Positions 46,206 through 57,471 of a stretch of 64,000 nt of DNA are shown piece after piece. The translations under genes were made by a program, and so were the position numbers. Position 1 is the stretch's first letter, and each line of letters begins with the position of its first letter. The stretch is taken from assembly GCF_046630445.1 (NCBI RefSeq), contig NC_092342.1:85505001-85569000 (forward strand), in the 5' to 3' direction. The DNA is from Rutidosis leptorrhynchoides (lineage: Eukaryota > Streptophyta > Magnoliopsida > Asterales > Asteraceae). The notes below the pieces were generated by a model. The model made no database searches. It saw nothing but the letters and a program-made list of their open reading frames with translations, and was not told where the DNA came from.

Positions 46206-49071
46206 TGTGACACCCCGTACTAAATCAACATGTACGGACCATCAACAACAGGATCATTACAAGGTCAAACACTACATGCATTTTCAAAACAAATTTGCAT
46301 TCATGATAAAAGGTGACGTCATAACCAACGTCAAATGTTTTACAACCAACAGTATGCTTCTATGAACGGAAACAAGTAATAATAGTACGTGATCCTTAGG
46401 TCGTTACAAATCATTTTTCAAAAATAATAAAGTTTGAATGCAAGATAAAATGTTTCATGCGGTAACATCTCTAATAGGGCAGTGGGTGGCTAATCAGCAA
46501 GACTAGTACAACAGCGGAAGCAAGCAACCTTAAGCACCTGAGAAAAACATGCTTAAAATGTCAACACGAATGTTGGTGAGCTATAGTTTAAGTATAACAG
46601 TAATGTAAGGTAGGCCACGAGATTTCAGTGCTACAAAGAGCGTTTCAAAACAGTATGAAAAGTATATGTTTAACCGTGGGCACTTGGTAACTAACTTAAC
46701 GTTTATAACTCCCTGAATGTACACTTGGCGAGTGGGTATATTTACGAAGTATTATACACCCGTTAAATGCTAGCGCTACTAGCCCGAGTGGGGATGTCAA
46801 ACCCTATGGATCCATATCTAAGATTCGCATTCACCGGTTCAAAAACCAATGACTAAACGTTACCGAGCTAAGGGGAAAGTTTATGCCGTTGTATAACCCA
46901 CACATATAATAAATTTAAGTACGCGTGCCTAGTATGTAAAACGTAAAATGTGCATGTATTCTCAGTTCCCAAAATAGTTAAAGTAAAAAGGGATGCTATA
47001 ACTCACAGTGGTGAAGTAGTAAAAGTCGGTACGCGGTAAGGTAAGAAAAGTGGTTGGTTCGAAAGTCCTCAACCTAAGTCAAAAGGCACTAAGTCAGTAA
47101 TTCGTTCCCAAAGGTTTAAATTTATGTAAATTAGGTCTTAAGTATCATCATCATTCATCATTTAACAAAAAGTGTATAGTAAGTTTCAAGTAAAGACTAG
47201 GGTTTGAAACAAAGGCTGACTTCGTTCAGTCGCCACGACCTCTATACAAACTGAAATGAGGTGAGACCAGTGGCCATGGCTCCGTATATGAGTCCCCTAA
47301 GTACTGACCAATTTCCAGAACCAAACTCGTCATCCTTTGACCGTGGTGACGGTTTAAGTTCGAGTAGGTCAGAAATTTCAGCACAACGTTAATAGGGTGT
47401 AGTGACTTTCGGGAGGCCATAGATCCTAAACCGTAACTCGGATTAAGACGAGGTCTAAACAGAAAATCATGTACTCGAACCGAACTAACTGAAAATCAAA
47501 TTTACAGTAGCCCATGTAGTCTGATCAGTTCCAGAAACAGTAGCTAAATGTGTTCCGGTGGGTTCTTGGTGCTTGATGCTCATCACGGTTCTCATCCTTG
47601 ATGCTTATAGCTTCAAGTGTACAACTCGTTGATGTGTTTGCATCATCTTTACCAAGTTTTGACCATCATAACACAAGTACAAGTCTAAGACATGTAGCAC
47701 AACTCACTTAAGGTTTGTATGAAGTTTGATGAACCAAAGTTACATCAAGATCTTAGATCCAACACATACAAAAGTTATACATGTAATATTAAGCTACAAA
47801 CTTGAAAGTAAACTTATATAATCAAGATCTTAAGTTGTAGAACATAGTTCTTAGTTAGATCTTGAAGATCCTAGACCCAAAAGTCTAGATCTAACATAAG
47901 TGTACAAAGTTATAATCAAAAAGTTTACTTACATGTTCTTGAACTTACAAAGTAGTTTCAAGAAATATAAGATCAAGATTAACTAGTAAAACTTGAACAA
48001 ATTAACAACATTACAACTTTAAAGTAAGTAAAAATGAAGAAATAAACTAGATCTACAAGTATTATGTTTATATTTGCTTCATACTTGAGAAGATTCAAAC
48101 TAAAGTTTAGATCTTAAGAATTCAAGTCTACAAAACATAAACATAAAGAAGATTATAAAACTTATGAACTTTTAGTCTTGAAAACACTTAAATGTAGAAC
48201 TACAAACTAACAAGTTTGAGTTCTTGTTCTTGGTTCTTCATCAAAAAAAGAGTGAAAGTAACCAATATCCATGAAGATGCAAACTAGGAAGTTTGATCTT
48301 GAATAACAACCAATAAACAAACAAGTAATTTAAACAAGAAATCATGATGATGATGGAGATATAGGCTACGGTTTTTAAGAACAAGAAAGAGGAAGAAAAG
48401 TGTTGTTAAAAGTGTTGTTACTTACTAAGTTTTAGAGAGAATAAGAGAGAAAATTGAAGTGTTGTATGTATGTGTGTGTAAAGGAAATGAAATGCAAGTA
48501 GATAAGTACCAAAGTGAAATGAAAATGAACTCTCCCTCCCATGGTAGGATGCCGTCGGTTTTAGAGGTAAAAATGGGAAGTCAATAGCCAACTTTCTAGT
48601 GTTGGAGCTTGGTGTATGCTAGGATAAGTAATAAGGTTAAATTCATGGAGAAAGATGCTAGCATGCTTGTAGTACTTTGTCTCTTAATTATCTTAATTAA
48701 CCCATGTTTAAGTTTAATGAAATACTAGCCTAATGCATGGGCTTACAAGTCCATCAAAAGTGTAGGGTGGGCTTACTTAGTCCAAATCTATTAATTAAGG
48801 CCCAAGTACAAGTAAGTATGCAATTTAAATAAATAAAGCCCAAGTAATTAATTACTAACCTTAGTTAATTAAAATGATTAATAATAAATAATCATGAATG
48901 TAAATAATATTTAAAAATATTATTCGTGAAAAGTACGCACGTCACAAAGACAAGTCGGGCCATGGAGATTCAAATACGATAACAAGTAAATGTATATAAA
49001 TACATTTATTAAAGCACAAGTATTAATAATAAATATTAAAAATAAACATTGGAAAATTCCGGGTTGTTGCA
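46206..49071 (-). repeat. Tekay-B 5' LTR
   Basis: A 2866-bp LTR, collinear with 37402-40251. It differs by scattered substitutions and small indels, for example a 16-bp duplication (AAAAGTGTTGTTA...) near 48400. It is followed by GCCAA. Confidence 0.9.
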
Positions 49072-49076
49072 GCCAA
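49072..49076. repeat. Target-site duplication GCCAA, right copy (Tekay-B)
   Basis: Identical to 37397-37401. Confidence 0.9.
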
Positions 49077-50738
49077 TTTTCACCGGGACACGCCTCTCTA
49101 GATCACATCACAGACTTCGTCACATGACTTAGTGGTGGTACATCTTTAACAAGAGTACTTTCGATATAAGATTCCATAAACTCCCCCAAGAATGTGGAAA
49201 TTTCTTTTCGTTCCTCCTTGCTTCCCTTTCAAATCTCGTGATACTTTATATCAACCATATGACATTCTCCTCCAAAATGATGTTTATATGAAATAAATCA
49301 TCATTTTTATGTGGTCGATGTCTTTGAATTTGACAATGTAGCGCAAAAATGGGTACAATCACATAATATGTCAAGATTCGTTGACAACAACATTCTGTAA
49401 GAAGTACCAAATAGATATGACAATGGACCACAAAAGACGTCATCATCATCGAATCTATTTTTGCATTGCAAGTCCTTCTCATTAAATCCTTTGCAAACTG
49501 AGTCATTTTCCTTAGAGAGTTAACAGAATAGTTAAAATGTAAAGTCTAAAAGAATTGGGGTTAAACTGTAAATTTCAGAAAATAGAGGGACTAAAAATAA
49601 AATTTTGAAAAAGTTTCAAAAATTTTGCATCGGAGGTCCCTCCAGTTAACGATCGTTAAAGAATTTAACTGTGATAGTTAACTGTTGTTAAGTGTGGTTG
49701 GTGATACAGGTCAGAAAACGGGTTCAAATTCAGGTATGACCTGGTCTGGATTAGGTTTATGGTTAAAGGTTGAAAACATTCAAAGGTTAAGTAGATAGTT
49801 CAAAGGTGTAAGGGTTCATGGCTGGGTTCAAGTGATAAGAGGGGTTCACATGGGTGGTCTGACCAGGTTCACGGAGTTCAAAGTTTCAAATAGAATTTGG
49901 TTGACAAATGAGTCCACATTCATTTGTTTGTTTGTTAGGGGATAAAGGAGACAACTTTCGTGGGCCCTATCAGAAAGTTCTCACAAATTACAATCATGCC
50001 ATCGATCAGTTTTTACTTACTATTTCTTACTTCTTCATTTATACCACTCGCACACATCATCATTAAACATCAAAAAATCGAATTTTTTTCGGACATTAAC
50101 CATACGTTTTAGCTTACCCAACCGTATATGCACATTGTCGATCGCAAGTTTGAGCTCTCAAACGTGCGGTTGACTGTACTTCATGTTCTTCCTCCTTCAT
50201 CAAAACCGCCATTAAAAATAAATCTAAAAACTCTTCAATCGAACCAATTAAGACCTGAAATCGATTGAAAATCGTTCCTTGAGCAGCGATTAAGAGTTAT
50301 TTGTGAAGAATCAGATCCAAAACAGCAATAATTCTGGAATTAAACTAAAGAACAGTTAGCGTAAAGCTTCATGAACTTGAAAATTTGATATTTCGTTTCC
50401 GATGCTTTCAAGTTACGATTCCTTGATAAAAGTTGTTTTAAATTACTCACATAACACTCTAAAATCATCAACACGATCTGATACAACACAGAAATCATGA
50501 ATTTGATCCTTGAAAATTCGGTTGACTTTTTCTAGCGAACTTCGACTTCGAAATTCGAGCTTGATTTTACAAATTAGGATCTGTAAATTTACAGATTTCT
50601 TAACGATAAGATTTCTAACACATCTGCACTTTTAGTTTTCTTCAATTTCATAAGGTTGAAGAAGTCCGTATAGTAGCTGATCAAATCTGAATGAAACACG
50701 ATTTATTGAAGCTAGGATCTGTGAGATTCGACTCTTTA
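49077..50738. other. Unassigned sequence, partly the leader of a Copia-like element
   Basis: No convincing gene. The first part continues the sequence interrupted by Tekay-B. The part nearest 50738 should be the untranslated start of the minus-strand element whose LTR is at 50753-51188, but no gag was found in it. An 86-codon minus-strand frame at 49246-49506 has no recognisable domain. Confidence 0.35.
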
Positions 50739-50750
50739 GCTCTAATACCA
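50739..50750 (-). promoter_or_regulatory. Primer-binding site next to the Copia-like LTR
   Basis: The minus strand reads TGGTATTAGAGC, one mismatch from the tRNA-iMet complement, two bases from the LTR end. Confidence 0.65.
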
Positions 50751-50752
50751 AT

Positions 50753-51188
50753 TGAAATGTCTAATTTTTAGCTTTAAATCATGTTCTAGTTGATGTTTAG
50801 GATTTGTACAGTGAAGTTGTAAGCTGATGAACATGAAGGTGATGAAGAACAATCTCAGAATATGTGATAACAATATGAATGTGAATCTGAGATTGTACAA
50901 TCAATTAGCACGTGAATTCAATCGTAATCACAATTGAATCCAAGGCTCTCTTGGGCTCATTCATAATTGTATGAATGATCATGATTTAGCTCAAGTCTCT
51001 CAACAATGTGTTGAGAGAGTTTGGGGAAGGAAACACCTAATGTGTGTGTATGACAATGAAAGACCTAAGATGAGTAGTATGGGAACTTGGTATTTATAGA
51101 CTATACACAAGTCTCTTACAATGCTAAACTCATCATACACTTACATCTTTACTATTAGGATTTTCTAATCCTAACACGGTTCCCAACA
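50753..51188 (-). repeat. Copia-like LTR (436 bp), 5' LTR or solo
   Basis: On the minus strand it begins TGTTGGGAACCG and ends GACATTTCA, followed by a PBS-like sequence. The short length and a TATA box at 51091-51098 fit a Ty1/copia LTR. No second copy was seen in the window, so the partner was lost or lies elsewhere. No coding region can be linked to it. Confidence 0.6.
51091..51098 (-). promoter_or_regulatory. TATA box in the Copia-like LTR
   Basis: TATAAATA on the minus strand, about 90 bp from the LTR start, in the context CTATAAATACC. The position and sequence are typical of a Copia LTR promoter. Confidence 0.55.
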
Positions 51189-51360
51189 GTTAAAAACTGG
51201 TTCGGAAACTGGTTTTTTTGGCTGTTCGAAATTATCGGAAAAACTAGCCGCTTTGGTTGATTTTTAAAGTTTTGTTTTTGGTGTTTTTGAGTTGTTTGCA
51301 GCATTCTACCTCAACAATTGTAGTATAAATTAGAAAATAGATGATTTTGGTTTGGTTGAA

Positions 51361-51470
51361 AATATCTTTCTAATATCTCTCTAATTACCCTTTAATATCT
51401 CTCTAATATCTCTTTAATCTCTCTCTAATCTCTCACATATTTCTTAAATCTTTCTAATTACTCTCTAATT
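51361..51470. repeat. Degenerate TATCTCTCTAA short tandem repeat
   Basis: About nine imperfect copies of an approximately 12-bp CT-rich unit (TAATATCTCTC) in 110 bp. No function can be inferred. Confidence 0.7.
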
Positions 51471-51574
51471 ATTTATTTCTTTGCTACTTACTAATCCAAT
51501 AATGGATTACTTACAATCATAAGCATGTGGCTCTGATTCCGCTTTTGTCAAAACATCTTCACAAATACATTACA

Positions 51575-52836
51575 CCAACAATGATGATTTAAGAGTTAAA
51601 GCTGTTACCCGTAACCAAATAGGTGGGTCATATTTCAAATTGTGTGTTATGAATGATCATACGGAAAAAGCTGTTGCAAGCGTTGTATGAAGTTTTTTGG
51701 TGTATCAGCTAACTCTACGTTATGAAAACATATTACTTCGACTAGTAAAGGAGTAATTGAAGATATAACACAAGCTGTTCGGATGGTTCGATTTTTACAT
51801 ACGATGTCGAAGCCCTTCGGTTAGATTTTACAAAGTTTGTCATTCAACAAGTGCTTCTATTCAACCACTTCGACAAAGAAAAGCTTACATAGATAATCAA
51901 GCATCAAGACAACCGTGATATCAAATTTTAGGTCATACTACTCTTAGACTTGATGTTTTTAAGTTATGGCAAAACACTAAAAATGACATAATTGAAGGTT
52001 TTTACAACTATAAATATAATGTTTCTAAAACTTGTGATGTTTGGACCGCACCACATGGTACGACAAACTCTTATTTAGCATTTACTGCTCATTTGTTTAA
52101 TCTCAATTCGTGGTTATTAATAAAACAAACAATTGCTTTTAAACTATTTGATTATCCGCATACATTTAAGAAAAATTTACATGACACTTTGGTTGATTAT
52201 AATTTAGTCAATCTTTACCGTGTCGCTAGATAATGAATCTAATAATACTAGTTGTATGAATATGTTAAAATTACGTGTAAGACCGGTCTTAAATTGTGCT
52301 TTTTTCATTCCTGTTGTGTTGCTCAAAATTTTGAATTTAACAATACTTTTGAAGAATTCTTTGAAATTTATTCAACAAAATATGGCCAACCAGAAAACCC
52401 AAATGTTTACTTATTCCAGGCCGGATCGTCGTCTCGAAGGCCTCAATACCTTAATATAACGCTTTATAATGGTTTACTTGAAGACACTAGCAAGCGTCAA
52501 CGAACAACGGCACCCACAAGCGAGTTGAGAAACTACAAGGCTACAAACTTTTTACCATCCACCATCGGTTCCGAACAACTTCACAACTTTGATATTTTGT
52601 CCTGGTGGAATTCAAAATAAGACTAATATCGAATATTAGCCACTATGACTCGTGACTTATTAATCATCCAAGCTTTGACGGTAGCTTCTGAATCGACCTT
52701 TTCTACTAGCGATCGAATTATATCGGAAATAAGATCAAGACTTACCCCCAAAGCCATGGAAGTATGTGTACGTTTAAAGTATTATTTGGACGGGATAGAT
52801 AGAATACAAAATGTGGCAACATTGGAAGTCTATTAG
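51575..52836 (+). pseudogene. hAT-family transposase pseudogene
   Basis: Plus-strand fragments in several frames. The region 51940-52215 reads as the catalytic-domain start (SKTCDVWTAPHGTTNSYLAFTAHLFNLNSW), matching the hAT signature in which an Asp precedes a WT pair. The region 52220-52270 has SLDNESNN, the second conserved block. The region 52500-52620 has FDILSWWNSK, and 52645-52836 is the hAT C-terminal dimerisation region (TVASESTFSTSDRIISEIRSRLTP). The middle of the protein is deleted and there are several frameshifts and stops. Terminal inverted repeats and the 8-bp target duplication were not found. Confidence 0.78.
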
Positions 52837-54002
52837 ACGAAGGCGTTAAAAAACTATAATAAGAGAAGAAGAAACCGGGATATCAATTTCAAAGATCGCG
52901 ACCGAATTAAATGAATGTGAACTTGAACTCTTCGACGCCCATTGACCCACTTGTAAGAGCTGCTATTGCATCCTTCCTAAACATAGATCTTCACATGCAT
53001 TGGGAATATGTCCCTGCCAACATTTATTATAATATTACGCATATAAAAAATTCAAAACGGGATTTTTTTAGAGGAAATTTTAAAAAAGGGTGTCTTCCTC
53101 AAAACAAATAAACTCATGTTATCTATTTATTAATTTCACTAAACATAGTACTCCAAGCAAATGTATAAATTAGATATAAGACATCTATTCAAACCATTTA
53201 ATTTTTATCACACTACATCATATATTCAAACTTATCCAATTGCTTGATCATATGAATGGGAAGACTATTTGTAGTGGATGACTAACTGTAGTCTCATAAC
53301 ACATATTGACGTTGGCATACAATATATCAGATTTCATGTTCTCTATTGTAACATTTTTAACTTTTAAGATATCATGTATCCTACAGTAAGGTGGATTTGT
53401 ATATTCATTGAATCCAATATAAGCATAAGTACAACATATCTTTCAATGACAACAAGTTCATAACTATCAATATGCTACAAGTTGAAACAAGTAATATATG
53501 CATTAAGATCACATATAAGGTAGATTATAAACACATACGGATCACATATATAGAGCCCCAACAATATATTCAAAAAACCTGAAACAAATTTATTCACCAA
53601 AGTCATCCATATGAATGACATGTCACGTGCATATGAAAAAAAACTTATGGGGCATAAATTTGTATAAGAATTCACGTGCTACAAAACATAACTTCTTGTT
53701 GTTGATACCAATTAGCATAGTAAGTACACCATCATTATCACATATTGAAGAAATCGAATCAAATGACCATTGACTCTATCTTCATATTGTTATGTGACGA
53801 AGTCAACGTCATGGAGCTCACCAGTACCTGCAACATTCTAGCTAGCTCTTCATCAGATTTAATTTGAGTGACTCACAATCCACTAATCTAGACTTTTCAT
53901 CATGAATTGAAACCAAGTGAAACTTATCATTTATTGTTTATGAGATCATAATCATCCAAATAATTTGATGATCATCATCACATCGTGAGTATCTTGAATA
54001 TA
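52837..54002. other. Intergenic stretch with no recognisable feature
   Basis: AT-rich sequence. The first 80 bp may encode the decayed tail of the hAT protein. Only short frames occur beyond that, none with a recognised domain or repeat partner in the window. Confidence 0.4.
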
Positions 54003-54022
54003 AATAATAACAATATAAATAA
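54003..54022. repeat. SINE target-site duplication, left copy
   Basis: AATAATAACAATATAAATAA, 20 bp, identical to 54216-54235. The length and A-richness are typical of LINE-machinery insertion. Confidence 0.88.
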
Positions 54023-54215
54023 CCACCGAGGCATCAGCCTGAGTGGTACCAGCTCCTTTGAGGCGGGCCCGTGTTCACCGCTCATTGAAGTGGCGCAGGT
54101 TCGATTCCGGGGGGGGAAGTTTTACCAGATTTAATTCCTGCAAGGGGATTCGATCCCGGGTTTCTTCCTTGCGTGTGTGCGTGACTAACCATCTAACCGC
54201 CGTCCAAAAAAAAAT
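54023..54215 (+). mobile_element. tRNA-derived SINE with perfect 20-bp target duplication
   Basis: A 193-bp element beginning CCACCGAGGCATC and ending in an A-rich tail. It has a pol III box A-like sequence (CAGCCTGAGTGG, about 54036) and a perfect box B (GGTTCGATTCC, 54098-54108), with spacing of about 50 bp as in tRNA genes. A second, imperfect box B-like sequence lies at about 54146. The 20-bp flanking duplication proves retroposition by LINE-encoded enzymes. It is not a tRNA gene: the acceptor stem and anticodon arm do not fold as required. The family was not identified. Confidence 0.82.
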
Positions 54216-54235
54216 AATAATAACAATATAAATAA
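54216..54235. repeat. SINE target-site duplication, right copy
   Basis: Identical to 54003-54022; follows the poly(A) tail at about 54206-54215. Confidence 0.88.
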
Positions 54236-54375
54236 AAAATTAACAATAAACTATTTTCATGGAGTCTAAATTAAATTTCGGGCAGGATTTAAAACCCATG
54301 GAAATTTGATTTTACCATTTTCATGGCGTCTCAATTTTAATTTTTAATTTTTTTTTTCAAAATTTCCTACTTATT

Positions 54376-54580
54376 GGCCGAAGGTCCACTCGGAAGCAAT
54401 TTATCTATCCGTCGAATAGAGAGAGAGATGACTTTCTCTACTTTTGTGAGTGTTTTCACTCTGGGTGGAGAAATGACTTGTCTTTATTCTCGGATAGGGG
54501 AAGGATTGTCTATATCTTACCTCTCTCATACACCACTTATGTGGTATTGGGTTTTGTTGTAGTTGTTGTTGTTGTTGTTA
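54376..54580 (+). mobile_element. SINE-like fragment with (TTG)n tail
   Basis: The sequence from GGCCGAAGGTCCACTCGG to the tail (TTG)n includes CTTTATTCTCGGATAGGG and a 3' stem-like segment CCACTTATGTGGTATTGGG, followed by TTGTTG repeats. SINEs of the Au type and several Solanaceae SINEs end in a TTG-type tail rather than poly(A), and I recognise this 3' layout from plant SINEs. No box A or B and no target duplication was found, so it is probably 5' truncated. Confidence 0.45.
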
Positions 54581-55001
54581 TAAACTCACACAACATATTA
54601 TATTTCAGTTTCAATTATTGATTATATCTAAAACAATTACAGTATGAAAATACATATTGGGAAGATCTTTAGGAGATTAGGGGCTGCAACTCATATTATC
54701 ATATTAAGGATGAAAAGTAATATTAAAATATATTTAATTTGGCAGATGAAATGAAAATGTTATTTTAAACTAAACCATATTGACATAGACAATGTAAAAT
54801 ATAGAGGTGCTTAATCACTTAAGCTAGCCACAAATACAATAATTAATATAAATATTTATCAGATAAGCCGATTGTATGGTTAAACTTGATCAGTTTGGTC
54901 TTCTTACTTCACCAGTTAAGAATTAAATGACATAACACCGTTGTCACCGCATAATAGAGTATAGTTAAAATGATGTTAATAATGATTCAAAGTACCTGAT
55001 T
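54581..55001. other. Intergenic stretch with no recognisable feature
   Basis: About 420 bp of AT-rich sequence between the SINE-like fragment and the element 5 LTR. Nothing could be assigned. Confidence 0.4.
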
Positions 55002-55684
55002 TGTAACGACCCAACCCGTTATTTCCGGTCCAAGAAAATTTTTCCTTTTTAATATACATTAAATAACAGTTTAGGTCCCATTACACAATTTCCAAAACGT
55101 ATTTGTTATCAAGGTAAGTTCAACGAACTTAAAAACATACAATAATAATTTATACTCCTGAATACAATAATACGTTAGTTAAATCATAACTCGGTTATTA
55201 CTCATGACCCATTTGACTAAACCGATATACGTCACATGACCCGACTAGTTACTTTTACACAAAACCGAGTATGGTGATTGGGACTACGCTACCTAATCCT
55301 AAATCATGTCCAAAAGCAAGATCTTCTAAAGCAAACTAGCTAACATCTCTAATCCTCACGCTTACCCGAGCCGCCATCACGTGAACCTATAAAAATATCA
55401 ACAACGAGAGGGTAAGCTAATGCTTAGTGAATGTAAAGATACTATACACATACATATGCATAAAATGACTACGCATCACCAAACACAAAAGTAAACACAT
55501 ACCACCTCCGCATAGTAAGTAAGCTAATAATGAGCTCATACACAATGTAGCTACATGCTACGTAAACACCAAGCTAACGCCACAAGATTAGCTACAACAC
55601 AACAATAAGTATATACGCATATACAATAAATATAATCAACAACGTCAATAAGGTTAACCCCTTAACCTAAACCACATGAAGGTT

Positions 55685-55905
55685 GGCCGAACTTCGCGCG
55701 CCTTAGTTAATCCGAACATCACGCGACTCACTACCTTCAAACAACTTGACTATTAAGGATGGCCGAACTTCACGCGCCTTTATGATTCCGAACATCACGC
55801 GACTCATACCTTAGTCAAACATCACAATAGGGTTGGCCGAACTTCACGCGCCTTAGTGAATCTGAACATCACACGATTCACTACCCGAATCATCACCACG
55901 ACAAA
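55685..55905. repeat. Three-unit tandem repeat of about 75 bp in the element 5 LTR
   Basis: Units starting GGCCGAACTTC at 55685, 55761 and 55835 each contain CGCGCCTTA and CCGAACATCACGCGACTCA-like blocks. The third unit has two substitutions in the latter. Such subrepeats within an LTR may be promoter or enhancer modules. Confidence 0.75.
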
Positions 55906-57100
55906 TGCTAGCAAAACCCATCACCAAAGGGGTAATTCAATACGCTAGCCAATCACAACATCAAGGGTAGTAACCCAAAACGCATAAGCGTATCACATGG
56001 ATCCGAAGCACAAGAGGAGTCCATTCTTCCACACAAACATAGAGTAAACCCGAGCAAGGGTCACCCTGCACACAGGCACCCATCCTATGCATACATACAC
56101 GTATAGTAAATTTACACTCACCTTAAACGCCTCGATGAAGTGCAATCCAAACCCGCAACTCGCCAATGGAACGTACCTATTCCATTTATCACATAATCAT
56201 CAATACAAACTCATTTGGACTCTCGACCCGCCCGAATGAACAACAAGTGCAAATCACACCCTTTTGCACTTTTAACGCTACTCGAAGGTCCAAAACCAAC
56301 GAGACCAAATCCCGCGTACCCAACATACCTAAAAGTACCACTTTAGCACTCGAACGCATTTTAACTCGAGTTTCGCTCGAAAACCCATTTTGACCCTTAA
56401 AAAGTCAACACCTCACCATTTGCTAGTTTTGACTTCAAAACGCTATTAACTCAAGTTTATACTTTAACTTAACTCATTTTAAGTTTATAAACTCAACTAA
56501 AATGACAATCGGGCCACAATCATCATCAAACTCTAATTTTGACTCTATTCAAAATTATTCCACCAATCGAACTCAAATGGTTTCCAATACATCAATAATC
56601 ACTAATACTAGTGATTATTCACTCTTTTCAAGTCTTACATGTTTAAACTTGCACACCAAATCCAAAACTCGCCTTCAATACTTATAAAACCGAATCTTGG
56701 TGTTAATCTTTCATTAACAACTAATGGGTTTCATTTATGAACTCACAATCAAAACTCCTAAATATGAACATGAATCTTAAGAACGAATTCAGATAGAAGA
56801 CTCATCACTAGTATCACCACTAGTATCACCATTAGTATCACCACGTAGCTAAGAACGAGGAGAACAAGATTTCCGCTTGTGCCGAAGATCGAATCCCGCT
56901 CCTTCACCTTTGAATCACACTTTGAATGATTTGGGGTTTTGAAGTTTTGGAAGAAAATAGAAGAGAAAAAGGAAAAGAAATGAGAGAAATGAAATGGGTG
57001 GATGGGATTTAAGATCCCAAATCTGGCACACACGCAAAATGATCGAAATGCCCTCGATACCTCTTAAAATTACAAAATCTGGAACCAGACTCCCAGAAGG

Positions 57101-57232
57101 GCCGCGCCGCGACCACCTTTCTCCGCGCTGCGAGAATTGTCGTGGTCTGGTGGTTTGTTGTTGTGCCTCCTGATCCTGGATTGCTTGAATTATCGCGCCG
57201 CGATCAGCTTCTCCGCGCCGCGACCTTTAGCA
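57101..57232. repeat. CGCGCCGCGA-like motif cluster in the element 5 LTR
   Basis: Four GC-rich near-palindromic motifs in two pairs: GCCGCGCCGCGACC with CTCCGCGCTGCGAG, and ATCGCGCCGCGATC with CTCCGCGCCGCGACC. The pairs are about 70 bp apart. They stand out from the AT-rich surroundings. Confidence 0.6.
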
Positions 57233-57459
57233 CGATCTGACCCATTTTCATGCATTCGACCATGGTGACGAGTTCACGCTTCGTATGCCTCCTAAGTCTA
57301 ATGTACATGCACGTTAAAGCACTAAAACACTTCTATTACGCGTCACGACTCGAATATCATCTCGTTAAGCCCACTGTACGCCCTTTACATATATATACAT
57401 ATTCGTTATACGTCGTACGTACTCTTCACATATATATCGTACGAATAAACGGTCTTACA

Positions 57460-57471
57460 ACTCTCCCCCAC
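57460..57471 (-). promoter_or_regulatory. Element 5 polypurine tract
   Basis: The minus strand reads TGGGGGAGAGT directly upstream of the LTR start TGTAAG. It is a strong match to a plus-strand primer and fixes the identity of this LTR as 3'. Confidence 0.8.

Larger units (their letters stand above)
37402..49071 (-). mobile_element. Tekay-B: complete Tekay-type chromovirus, coding-defective
   Basis: An 11.7-kb minus-strand element with two LTRs (37402-40251 and 46206-49071), a tRNA-iMet PBS, gag with zinc knuckles, protease, RT, RNase H, integrase and a C-terminal chromodomain. It is flanked by the target duplication GCCAA. The LTRs are nearly identical in the stretches compared, suggesting a fairly recent insertion. 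It carries stops and frameshifts in gag and pol, and an acidic frame between PBS and gag. Its LTRs are not similar to those of Tekay-A. Confidence 0.92.
55002..57459 (-). repeat. Element 5 3' LTR
   Basis: A 2458-bp LTR reading TGTAAGACCGTTTATTCG to GGGTCGTTACA on the minus strand, with the inverted terminal repeat TGTAA/TTACA. A perfect purine tract adjoins it. It contains a three-unit tandem repeat (55685-55905) and a cluster of CGCGCCGCGA-like motifs (57101-57232). Confidence 0.75.

Noticed and set aside
52911-53111. 66-codon frame after the hAT relic
   Set aside because: It has no similarity to transposase C-termini that I can recognise and is within chance length for AT-rich DNA.
54036-54108. 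Possible tRNA gene (box A and box B present)
   Set aside because: The sequence does not fold as a cloverleaf, has a poly(A) tail and is flanked by a 20-bp duplication, so it is a SINE.
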